Positions 41,601 to 53,009 of a stretch of DNA of 64,000 bases are shown one piece after another (within the stretch, counting starts at the first letter, position 1; each line of letters begins with the position of its first letter). The DNA is from Eudorina sp. 2006-703-Eu-15. Lineage: Eukaryota > Chlorophyta > Chlorophyceae > Chlamydomonadales > Volvocaceae. The notes beneath the pieces are model-generated. The model made no database searches and was not told where the DNA came from. It worked only from the letters and a program-made list of their open reading frames with translations. The stretch covers positions 310,001-374,000 of the forward strand of contig BDSI01000116.1 in NCBI GenBank assembly GCA_003117195.1. The letters run 5' to 3'. Position numbers and translations under genes: made by a program.

Positions 41601-44600
41601 TCCAGCTACGGCGCCAACGCGGATCTCTGGAGCGCGGGAGTGCTGCTGCACGAGCTCCTCACGGGGCACCTGCCGGCGGTGCGTCTTTGGGGCGGGGTGA
41701 GGGCAGCAGGGCCTGGGGATGCGGCACCTGCTTTGCGGTGCGGTTGCTTGCACATGGTGTGTGGCGCGTGATTGACAGTAGAGAGCGAGGTTTCAGCCAC
41801 CTTGGGCAGCTTGCGCCGTCTAATTGCCTGCGGAATGAATTTGACGCATCTTTTGTGCTATGGGCAGGTGGCGTTACTGAGTAAACCGCTGGCCCGGAAC
41901 CGGAACCCGAAACATGGGCGCCTGCCACACTTTACCGCCCCGCCCTGTCCTCTTGCACCTGGTCACCCGCAGAACCATCCGGACGAGTACCTCAAACGCA
42001 ACTGGACGTTTGTGCCCCGCCACGCGGCCTTCAGCCCGGAGCTTCGGGACCTGCTGACCCGCCTGCTCACGCCGCGGCCCCGCCGCCGACCCCAGAGCTG
42101 CGCCGATGTGGTGGCGCACCCCTGGTTCGAGGGATTCGACTGGAAGGGACTCCGGGACGGCACCCTGCCGGCGCCCTATGTGCCCGCCGCGCACCGCCCG
42201 CCGGGCAGCGGCGCTGCCGCCGCGGTCACGGCGCGGCTGCGCCCGTCCGCGGGTGCGGCCGTAACGGCGGTCGGGGCCAGCGGCGCCCCTGCCGGCCCGT
42301 CGATCCGCGGCACTGCAGGCGAGCTGATGCCGCCGCTGCTTGAGGAGAACGGGCCGCATGCCACCAGCGCCACAGAGGGCGAAAGCGCCGTCGTGGGGGC
42401 TGCCGGCGCCGTCAGTCTGCTAGCGGGCCGCAACAACCACAGCGGCAGCGCGGGGCCACAGTCCGGTCTCGCAACCGCAGCGGCGCCGGCGGACCCCACG
42501 GCTCCCGTTCAGGCGACAGACAGTCGGCGGAACGACGGACAGCGGGCCGCCGCGGGTTCGGGTCCGGTCCAGGATGCGGCTGCTGGCGACGGCGGCGAAG
42601 CTTCTTCAGCGGCAGCAGCAGCAGGGACGGCGGATGCGGCAGCGCCCTCGAGCAGGATTCTGCCGATGTCGGTGTGGCGGTCTCTCGGCTGGTCCACGGC
42701 AGCCAGTTCGCGGCCCGGGTCGGGTGTGCTAGGCCCGGGGGTTCCGTCTGCGCCCGCCTCCACTGTGTCACTGTCAGTGTCGGCGTCCGCGGGCGCCGTC
42801 GCGCCGTCGCGATCTGGCTGGCCGCGCCGCGGCGCGTCCCACGGGTCGGCGGGCTCTGGGTGCGGCAGCGGCGGCAGCGCGGCGGCCGCCGGGGGGGCCG
42901 GAGGCGGCGGCTTCGGTTTCATCGGTGCCGCGCTGGCGATGGCGCTGTCGCCCCTGACCGGCAGTCCGAAACCAGCATCTGCCTCAGTCGCCGTGACGGG
43001 AGCCGGGGCCGCTGCGCCCGTCCACACTGCCGCCGGCAGCGCCGCCAGCGGCGATGGCGTGAACGGTGCATCGGCCTCGGCGCCCGGTCCCAGTGAGGGG
43101 GACCAGGTCGCGCCCGTCACGCCCGCTGGCACTGCGGGCGTTGTCGCCGCCGCCGTCGCCGTCGCCGACGCCGCGGCTTGTGGCAATGGCGGCCGCCGTG
43201 GTTGCAAGGACGACAACGAGGACGAGGACCGCGGCGACCCACGCCGCGGCGAGGTCGCGGAGCCGGGCGCCCGATGCGCCTTCGTCGTCCTGAACGCCGC
43301 CTCCACCAAAAGCTGCGACTGCAACGCGCTTCTCCTCCGCTGCGGCGCGACCGCTGACACGGCTTCAGCGACCGTATCCGCCAGCGATTGCGCCTTCGTG
43401 CCGCGCAGTGACAGTGCCTTGCGCTGGACTGGCGCGCTGGGCGAGGGCCGGGGTGGCGAGGGTCTGCGGCGGGACTCCTCTCGCCGGCTCAGCTCAGCGG
43501 GCGCCAGCCTCGCGGCGGCGTCCTACGACTCGCTGCAGCCGCCCCTTCCGGCCACGTCCTCGCTCGAGGCCCCGTCGGGACCCGGGGCCAGGCAGCCGCC
43601 AGGCGTCCTCCCTGACCCCTCCGCGGCGCCGCAGCCCGCACCCCCTCCCAGCGGGCACCGCCACCGGCCGCGCGGCCTGTCCTCCGCGGGGGCGCTTGCT
43701 TGCAGCGGCGGCGCAGCGCCGACAGCCCCGGCGGTGTTGGGCAGTGGCGGTGGCCTGGCCGGGTTTTGGAGGCAGCCGAAGCCGGAGGCGCCACAAGCGG
43801 CGGCGCCGGCATCTGCGCTGTCCCTAGTAGGCGCGCTGGCGTCCCTTCAGCAGCACGTGCTGGCGGTTGGACCCACGGGTCGGCGAGCAGGCTCCCTGGG
43901 GTGGGTGCAGCAGCGCCTGGCAGCCGCCGCCGCGCTGGCGGTCACGCTACCGGACCAGCTGCAGTCCGCGGCGGTGGCGGCAGCGGCGGCGGGCGCTGGC
44001 GGCGCCGCACGCGCCAGGGCGGCGGCGGCGGCTGCGGTGGGGCGGGTGTGCAAGTCTGAGGGCGGCGCGGCCGCCGGCGCTGACGCCGCCGCCGCGGCTG
44101 GTGACGTCCACGCCAGTGCGGCGATGGTCAGCGACGCAGCCGCCGTGCAGCGCACCCCGTGGGTCAGTGCGGCGGTGGGTGCGGCGGTGGCAAACGGCAA
44201 CAGCAGCCCCGGTCCCACTAGCGGTGCATCCGAGCCCGTGGCAGTGGACACGACCAACTCGGCCGCGACCCACGGGTCCGTTGCGCCGCCGCGCGCGCTG
44301 TCCCTGTCAACCACACCCGACAGTCCTGACCGCAACGATGGTGCCCGTTCTGCCTGCTGCGCGCAAACACGCAACGGTGCTGCGGGACGTGCTGCGATGG
44401 CGGCGGTGCGCAGCAGCAGCACTGAATGGCTGCGGGCCGCGACGCTTCGGAGCGCAACCGCGGGTGGGACTCGTGGAGGTCGTGTGGGACGCCACAGCGG
44501 CGTGGACAATGACGGCGGTGCCCGACCTGCGTCATCGCCGTCGATGCTCCGGCAGCCGCTCCCTCAGCCGCCACAGCACCAGCAGCAGCATCACTGGCTG

Positions 44601-45611
44601 CAGCAGCCAGACGACCTGTCGGTTCTGGCCCGGGACGGCTCCGATGCCGCCACCGTGGTGGTGCGTGTCTGCGCTAGCGGCGGCGGCGGCGGCAGTGGCA
44701 GTGAGTACATCGGGACGGGGGCCGGCCCCGCCGAGAAGCTGGCGGCGGTGCCGTGCGTCGCCAAGGCGCAGGAAGCCGCACCGGCGGGGGCGGCAGCGGA
44801 GGTGCCGCGGCGGGGCGCCGCAGCCTGCACTGACCGCCAGGGCGGCGGCGCTCCCCGGAGTTTCTCCTGCTGTGAGGTGGCCATGTGTTGTGCGGGGGGC
44901 GGAAGCACGGACGGAGCGGACCCGTCACTCGCACAACACAGGGATCTGGCGCGAGCGATCCCGTCGCGCCCAACGTCCGGTCCACATGTCTTGGCCGCGT
45001 CGTATGTCTGCGCCTCAGCCGCCGCGGCCCCCAGGGCTGCTGCCGCCAGCGTCGTCGCGACCACGGAGGTGGCCTCGGTTCCGGCGGACGAGCCCACCGC
45101 AGCGCTTCCCGCGCTGCCGCACCCCCGGGCGCCTTTGGCAGGGTCCGCCGCAGACGCGCCGCCTGGCCCCCACAGGCGCACCGCCTCGTTTGCTTTTGAC
45201 CCGCTGGATCAGGTCCGGCCCACGGGTCAGTCGTCAAGCTCCCCGTCCGCGTCGTCGCCCTCGTCATTCACGCAGCCGCGCGTCGTCGTCCGGAGCCACG
45301 CCCGCAGCCACAGCTTCCATTTCGACGTGGGGGGCCTAGCGTCGGCGGGGCTGCCGCTCAGTGGAAGCCCGGTGCTGACAGCGCGGGCCGCCACGGCCAC
45401 GGCAGGTAGCCGTGGCACCCCGCGGAGGCGCGAGGCCGGCCGGCGTGTCCAGGGCGCAGCGGCGGTGCGGGCTTCAGCAGTGGGCGGGTGTATGGCGCCC
45501 CTGCAGCCGCGGCACCACCGACACGCGCTACACACGGGGGAGGCCGCGCTGCTGCTGTACATGGCGTGTGTGGTGATGGTCATAATGGCGTGGGCGGTCG
45601 CTCGGCACTGA
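38658..45611 (+). CDS. AGC-like Ser/Thr protein kinase with N-lobe insert and C-terminal membrane anchor; 5' exon unresolved
   Basis: Exons 38658-40037, 40495-40633, 41010-41134, 41562-41678 and 41973-45611 join in phase to 1799 residues. Numbering starts at the first resolved exon, which begins at an acceptor (tgtgcag|GACCAG), so a short N-terminal exon is missing. Kinase motifs are the glycine loop LGEGAYGCV (19-27), catalytic Lys in VAVK (320), HRDVKPANLLL (Asp 507, Asn 512), DLG instead of DFG (525-527), APE (549-551) and DLWSAGVLLHELLTGHLP. The C-lobe ends in HPWFEGFDWKGL, typical of AGC kinases. About 290 Ala/Ser/Thr/Pro-rich residues separate the glycine loop from the catalytic Lys. 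After residue about 670 there are some 1100 low-complexity residues, then a hydrophobic segment AALLLYMACVVMVIMAWAVA and ARH at the end, which suggests tail anchoring with the kinase in the cytosol. The substrate is unknown. Confidence 0.9.
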
Positions 45612-48600
45612 GGTGACGCGATTTGAGCTCTTGGTGAGTGTTGAGGGGTTCCGACGGACCTCACCGGTCTGCGGTTCTGATGCGGTGGCCGGACGATGAT
45701 GTCACCGGCATTGCGTGGCCGCCGCCACCGTGAGCGTTGAGGGATTCCGACGCCCGCGCGGAGGGTCGCACGATGATGGCAGGGGCTGTGGCGGATGGAT
45801 TCGGTGCCCCGCCCGGGCGTGAAGCGGGCGTGGCCGCACAGAACCGCCGGACACTGACAGACTTGCTGTTGGGTCTTTGTTTGGGGAGGCAGGACAGCTT
45901 CCATCAGGGGCGTCCGTCCACCTCACCTGTGAGCGCGCCAGCTGTGTGTTTAGAATTGCAACCCGCCAGCTGTGTGTGTGCACGTGCAAGAAACAGTGAG
46001 AGCAAGTGCTCTGGAGAGTTAGGAACCCTGGGTGAGCACGACGAGTCTTTATTCTATGTCCCCATCCTTGTGAGCAAGTCACAGCAATCTGTATTCTACG
46101 TCTGCATTGCATGTCACAAAGCTTGTGGGTAGGAAGCCAGGAACGAGGTTCGACAGCAGCGGTGCGGCGCGCGCGCGCGTGTGTGTGCACGCGATACACG
46201 GCGCGCGCGCCTAGAGGTTGGGAATTGTTGTTTGCTCACATCCGAGTCCCTGGGTCGCAAATGTGCTAGGTATGGGTATGCTACATTACAGATTCTACGT
46301 GAGGTTGAGTAGCCAGCTGCATTGGGACGTTGGGTGGACGTGTACGCAATTTTGCCCGCACGTTGTGGGTCGTACTTGGGTGCTGTTGCACCATAGGACG
46401 TGCGGAACTACCGTGTGCCCCGGAGAAGGTTTCAGTTGGAGGCTGCGGTTGTTTCACTCTTAAGGGTGGGGACGGGGGATGCATGCATGACACTTTACCA
46501 CGCGCGCGGCTTTCGTGCGGGCTGGGGGCTACATGGAACGGAACTCGCAGCTTTGGCGGCAGCTTGCCTGCTCGGAAACCGGTCATGAGTTGGCGTTCCA
46601 CGTCGCTCAGAATGTAGATGTGGGCGTGTGGCGTGGGAGGCCATGCGGCAGGACCCCGCCATGTGGGCCCGCCCACCTGAGGGGGTTATAATGAAACCCT
46701 CCAGACACGCCCACCTGAGAGGGACCCATCCTGTGCTTCCCGGTGCATCGCTCCAGCCAGCCAGGCTGGCCATGTACGGGGCGGTTATCAGGTACCAGTA
46801 ATACGGCTGGGGGATCGGGTCTTTGTTGCTGAGGGGCTGCGCTTGCAAAGAGGCACGCGCGCTGCAGGCACTCACCCATGTAGGTCTCTAGGCACGCCGA
46901 CGTGCCGCTGCTGTGTTGCTGGCGGGGGCATTCTCCGTAAGCCCGATGTGTGTTTAACAAGAAGCCCGATGTGTGTGTTTCTCAGACAGGCAGAACAGGA
47001 ATGCGTGATGCGTGACATGCAAGTGGCCGAAAGCCCGATTGTGAGTGTGTGTATGTGTGTATTTAAAAAAGAGACCCAAGCCCAAAGTACTGATGTGTGT
47101 GCGTGTGTTCTTACGTCTGGGATGCGGCTGCGGTTCGCATGGGAGTTTCCGCGACATCCGACGTCCGTTTACGTGTACCCCTGGCCTGCCTCGAACTGCC
47201 TTGAACTGCGTTGGGCGCGAGTCGGCAACACTCGCCCGTCCTCACTGTGGACATATTGGGACTGCGGTAGGGACTGCGCTGCGCAGCCCCGCGTGCTTCA
47301 GTCCCTGCCAGAGATGCCAGGGGTTGGTGCCAGGGAGTGGTGCCAGGGAGTGGTGCCAGGGAGTGAAGACTGGCGAGCAAGAGAAGGATGCTGTGCCCCT
47401 AGGGTGGCCCTTGGCTTGCCGCGCCCCGGTGCGCCCCTGGAGAGGGGGAATAATCCGCCAGGGGCGCTCAAGGCCAGGAGCGGCAGGTGCTGTCGTCACG
47501 GGGCCGCACAGCTCCGCCCTGACCCGCTGTGACAGAGGCGCGCGTCCCCAACTGCGGTTTGGGATTCGCTGCGTCCGCGGACTGCTGACGTTGCTGGGGG
47601 CCCTCACGCCGCAGCTTGTGTGAGCGGGCCATGGCTGGCGACGGCAAGGGGTTCACCCTGCACGCAAAAAGGTTGATTCCTGATTCTACAGCGACTGTTG
47701 ACGACGACGGGGTGCGGTCGCCGCAGGCGTCGGATTTGACGAGGTGGGATTTGAGACGAGGTGGGATTTGAAACGAGGTGGGAGTGACGGTCCCTCCCAT
47801 CCCGGACCCCGGACACGGGGTGCAGCTGCAAATCTGGCCCGCCAGCACGCATCGGCCGTTGGGCGGATGCGCGTCGGCTGCCTCTAGGTGCGGCGCTTGC
47901 CAGGTAGCGAATAGGCAAAGGGCGCGGCATGGAGGCTGATGATGGCTGTAGGGCAATGGTGCTGAAGGCATGATGATTGCGCATGCCGGTGATGAGATCA
48001 AAGCATTTTGTGGAGCGCGCTGCCGGTGACGGCGCGTGCCGTTGTCACCCGAGTTTACAGAGAAGCGCAGAGCACTGCATTGTGCGTGTCTTGCTGCCCA
48101 CCGTAACGTGCATTCGCGACGGCTCTTTCTTTTTGGTGCATTGCGGTGTTTCTCCTTTTCCATGACTGATGAAGGAAGTTTCCATGTATTTCGCTGCCAT
48201 CCCCGGCGGCGACGGCGAGAAGACGGGCGCGTGAGGACGAATGGTTGGCACTGCACCTCTGCGTACCGTGTGTGTGTGTGTGGTTCCGTCGGTGAGGCGG
48301 CAGCAAGCGGTACCGACGATAACCTGGCTGGGGTTCGGTTTGGACCGTCTGGGGCCATGCCGCAGGCTACCGTCACTTTCGACGCGGCTCAGGTAGGGCC
48401 CCTGGCGCATGACCCGGTGGTGCATCTTGTTTAACCAGTAGGATTGCGCGCAGGCATGTGGCGTGCTCGTCCCGCGATGTTGTTTATACATGGTGAGATT
48501 GAGCGGTGTAGTGTTGTCGCTTCAGGGTTTCATCGCTCAAGCGGACAGATACGGTACCTGCACGGAGATCCCAGGTAATATCATCAAGCGTAAGGTAGCA

Positions 48601-50756
48601 CCCTCAAACAGGGCGTTCCACCTTCCAACTGCGACATCAAGGAAGCACCGCTGCACTGCACCATCCCTGTACTGCACCATAACGGGCGGTACATACAAGA
48701 CCCTCCGCCAACCGGATACGGCAGGTTGACGCTGAATGAACACAAGACGCCAGGCCGAGCCTTCCGACATCAACCTCATCGGGGCCTGCAGTGCTGCAAT
48801 AGCAAAGCTCTGCAGCCCCCCCCTACACCCGCACAGACACATACCGCGCGGATGTCACGCACGCACATCGTGGTGGTGTGAGGCGTCCGTGCGGCCCCAC
48901 CAGACAGCAGAGAGCAGACCCGCACCAGCCTGGAGCAGCGCACCCAAAAGCGCGTCAGAAAGGCAGCGTTCTTCCGCCACCGCAACCTTCCTATCTGTTG
49001 CGTAACGGATTGGGACTGGGACACTGGGTACACAATTTACGCATACGGACGCCCGTTGGGCAATAATGCCCTGGGGCCCATCACATAGCCCGCACTCCCG
49101 CCCTGCGTGCCGAATAATCCACATATACCGCGACATGCTCCCTTGGATGGATGGGATCTTGAAATGTCGCATCCTCGCGTCGAAAGTCCTGGTCCCACCG
49201 CGGCCGCAAACACGCCTCCATCACATCAAACCCGACTGGACGCCCTCTCCCTCCACACCCGGACCTGCGGTCGGGGCCCCCAGTGTCCTGCCCCCCTGCT
49301 CTCCGTCGGCCGCCTTGTGGTGGGTGTGCTTGCAGCCGTAGCTGCAGTGCGGCAGTCCGAGGACCGTCAGTCACCTCGCACCCGCACCTCGCACCCGCAC
49401 CCGCAACAGTGCCGCGAGGGGGCGCCGACGCGCCTGACCGCCTGACGGCATCTCCACGGACCCAAGCTGCGCCCAAAGAAGTCCCATCCGCAAGAGAAGG
49501 CGCGAGACCCCCCTCTTCACACTTGAGCAGGAAGAAGGACGCGCAACTGCGCCAACCCAAACAGCGGTTGCTGGTACTCTCCCACGGGCGACTGCGCGCA
49601 CCAGGCTGTGGGCATACATGCAGCCCGTGAAACCATAAATACAAAATGTAACCCCCATGGGACAGGAAATGGACAACATCCGGCACCATAAGCCGCGTTT
49701 AAGCGCTTGAAAAGCCATGCCATTTGCGTATTATTCAAGGGAATGAACCGCGTACGTGTGTGGACGCACGTCTGTGCGTGTGCGTGTGGTGGAGGATACC
49801 CGCCCCGACAGAATCGGTCAAGAATTACCGCACGCACCGATTGCGTGCGTGCAAAAGAAAACTGGGCACCGTATGCGTGGGTGCGTCCGCGCATGTCCAT
49901 TGTATGTGTTGGCTGCAAACCGAGAGCTGTAGTCTGTGTACCGTACCTGCAGATGATGGCCATGACGAAAAGCCCGCAGCAGCCCCAGCAGCCCACAGCA
50001 GCACTGCGCTGGGCCGCTGGACGGCGCACCTCAGCACCTCCCCTTCCGCAAAACGGCCCTAATCCCCAATTATCAGCAACCCACGCTGCGCCCACGCCTT
50101 GCCAATCGTCATGCCAATCATGTTTCGTTCCTGAATCCTGCAATGCATGCAACCACGCCCGGCTGGACTTACCAACCCCTGCCTCCTCCGGCCGTTAAAG
50201 CCGCAAAATGGAGGACCAGCGCTCAGCTCTCAACCTCACTCACCAAAACACTTCCCGATGCCCTCTACGTTGAAGTTCCCGGCGTCTGTTGGTGGCGGCT
50301 CGCTGCAGGCGCAAAGCGCAGCATCGCGACATGGGGAAGTCGGCCAACGATTTTCAACTGCCCATAAAATCGCCTGAGAGGACTGGTGGGTGCTTATAGG
50401 GTTTCAGGGTACGTCATGAAAATGCTATTGTGCGCTCGCATCTTCACATTTTTAACCTGCACGCCAGAGCAGCAGCCACATCACTAACAACTACAATAAG
50501 ACTGGCAGTACGAACGACATCACCACCCACAACAATGACCCTCACGACTACTACAGCAAGAAGAATTCGGCCTGCCGCCTATTCCCGGCAACGGCGAAGG
50601 GATTGTCACTCTCTGCGCGTTACCCCAGGCCCAGAGAGCCCCGGTGCATATGCTGCACCTTCCCCACCAGCGCTTCCGCGACCTCAATCACCAGCGACCT
50701 GTGAAGGGATGCCGGCTCAAGGTGTGCACGTTCTCACGGCCATCTCCATCCAATAC
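45612..50756. other. Intergenic region after the kinase gene, no supported gene
   Basis: About 5 kb with only short open frames that lack splice or codon support. It includes a CG-alternating tract near 46165-46210, (GT)n-linked repeat modules at 45945-45985 and 46949-47100, and a three-copy 13-bp repeat (GTGCCAGGGAGTG) near 47329-47367. The first few hundred bases are presumably the kinase 3' UTR. Confidence 0.5.
46949..47100 (+). repeat. (GT)n-linked module cluster
   Basis: Contains GTTTAACAAGAAGCCCGATG, TCTCAGACAGGCAGAACAGG, AATGCGTGATGCGTGACATG and ATTTAAAAAAGAGACCCAAG, each next to a short (GT)n tract. Parts recur at 9595, 13550, 16370 and 52270. Confidence 0.7.
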
Positions 50757-51850
50757 CCATCCATCCATCCATCCATCCATATCCATCCATCCATCCATCC
50801 ATCCCATATCCATCCATCCATCCATCCATCCATCCATCCATCATCCATCCATCCATCCATCCATCCATCCATCCATCCATCCATCCATCCATCCATCCAT
50901 CCATCCATCCATCCATCCATCCATCCATCCATCCATCCATCCATCCATCCATCCATCCATCCATCCATCCATCCATCCATCCATCCATCCATCCATCCAT
51001 CCATCCATCCATCCATCCATCCATCCATCCATCCATCCATCCATCCATCCATCCATCCATCCATCCATCCATCCATCCATCCATCCATCCATCCATCCAT
51101 CCATCCATCCATCCATCCCCATCCATCCATCCATCCATCCATCCATCCATCCATCCATCCATCCATCCATCCATCCATCCATCCATCCATCCATCCATCC
51201 ATCCATCCATCCATCCATCCATCCATCCATCCATCCATCCATCCATCCATCCATCCATCCATCCATCCATCCATCCATCCATCCATCCATCCATCCATCC
51301 ATCCATCCATTCCATCCATCCATCCATCCATCCATCCATCCATCCATCCATCCATCCATCCATCCATCCATCCATCCATCCATCCATCCATCCATCCATC
51401 CATCCATCCATTCCATCCATCCATCCATCCATCCATCCATCCATCCATCCATCCATCCATCCATCCATCCATCCATCCATCCATCCATCCATCCATCCAT
51501 CCATCCATCCATCCATCCATCCATCCATCCATCCATCCATCATCCATCCATCCATCCATCCATCCATCCATCCATCCATCCATTCCATCCATCCATCCAT
51601 CCATCCATCCATCCATCCATCCATCCATCCATCCATCCATCCATCCATCCATCCATCCATCCATCCATCCATCCATCCATCCATCCATCCATCCATCCAT
51701 CCATCCATCCCATCCATCCATCCATCCATCCATCCATCCATCCATCCATCCATCCATCCATCCATCCATCCATCCATCCATCCATCCATCCATCCATCCA
51801 TCCATCCATCCATCCATCCATCCATCCATCCATCCATCCATCCACCATCC
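50757..51850. repeat. (CCAT)n array, 1.1 kb
   Basis: About 270 CCAT units with a few one-base indels (for example near 51116, 51310 and 51413). The long SIHP/WMDG open frames are translations of this repeat. Confidence 0.98.

Positions 51851-51851
<1 letters not shown>

Positions 51852-51916
<65 letters not shown>
51852..51916. repeat. Poly-C run of 65
   Basis: An uninterrupted run of C directly after the CCAT array. The length is likely uncertain in any assembly. Confidence 0.97.
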
Positions 51917-53009
51917 ATCCACCCCCCCCCAACACACACACACGTGCTGCTCCTTTCTCCAATAACACATACACGCGCGCTGATGGCGCAGTGTCCTTTC
52001 TCCGAACGCACCCAGTGCTGTCCATGTGACGGTCAATGTCCCGGGCACGCTAGGGTGAAGGCCCGTGTTCCGGGAACGCACGATTAAAGGGGAGAGCGAA
52101 TGCCGCCAGTGCCGATGGGGTGGCAGGCATCGAGCATAAAAATGCAGATGAATACACACACGTGTTTGGCGCGAGCACGCATCCCGCGAACCATGTTTTA
52201 TGGGCTGGGCCAGGGGCCGTTGTGTGACATACGGGCATTTTTTCGGGCTTATGTTCGAGGTTGTGTTCTGCATGTCACGCACTCCTGCTCTGCCTGCTTA
52301 CCAACACACACGTGCTGGCGCGAGCATGTGTAACACACCCTACACACTCCTCCGTGGGAACCGCGCTCCTGACAGCGCCGCTCAAAGTTTGGCGCAATCT
52401 TCTACCAGGCACAGGCGATCTGCGCAGGCAGTCGCACCTAGCTCTACAAGGCTCTCCAGCAATGCACGTGCCTCCTCTGCGAAACCCCCTCGCGAATGAT
52501 CGTCCTTCGCAAATAAACACCAAATGAACGCCCGATGAACTCTTCGGGGCACCCTGCGATGCAAGGACTGTGCGGCCGGCCGGCCGAGGTGCACCTGTGA
52601 GCTGCTGCACATAGGATTGCGCCGCAGCGCCGATGCGGTCCGCCCGAACGAATGAAGGCCGATCCCCCGATCCCCCGACAGCACTCCACCGCGCTGAGCC
52701 ATCGGGTCACCGCAGCTGCAGTGGACCCAGTCCGTGGCGAACCCACTCCGTGTCAGCAAATACGCGCTCTTGCAAAAAATCATCATCACGCTCCTTCTCT
52801 CCCTCTGCATGCCCCCCTGCCATCCGCCCTGCGCGGCGCTGCGCGGCGCCGGCCCCCGCCGCGCTGACCTCTGCCCTGTCCTGTCCTGTCCCGCACCGCC
52901 GCATGGCTGCCGCCGCATGGCTGCCGCCGCATGGCGCGCCGAGGACGCACCCCTCGGCGTCGCACCCACCCACCTGCCGCCACCCGCACCCAGCGCACCG
53001 CTTCGTCCT
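51917..53009. other. 3' flank of the cyclase gene
   Basis: Between the poly-C run and the cyclase stop codon. It carries (CA)n-linked repeat modules near 51935-52020 and 52270-52325. No additional gene is supported and no obvious TGTAA signal is visible on the minus strand. Confidence 0.45.

Noticed and set aside
50430..52282. Open frames of more than 400 codons rich in SIHP or WMDG
   Set aside because: They are translations of the CCAT microsatellite and the poly-C run in all frames, with no start context or splice support.
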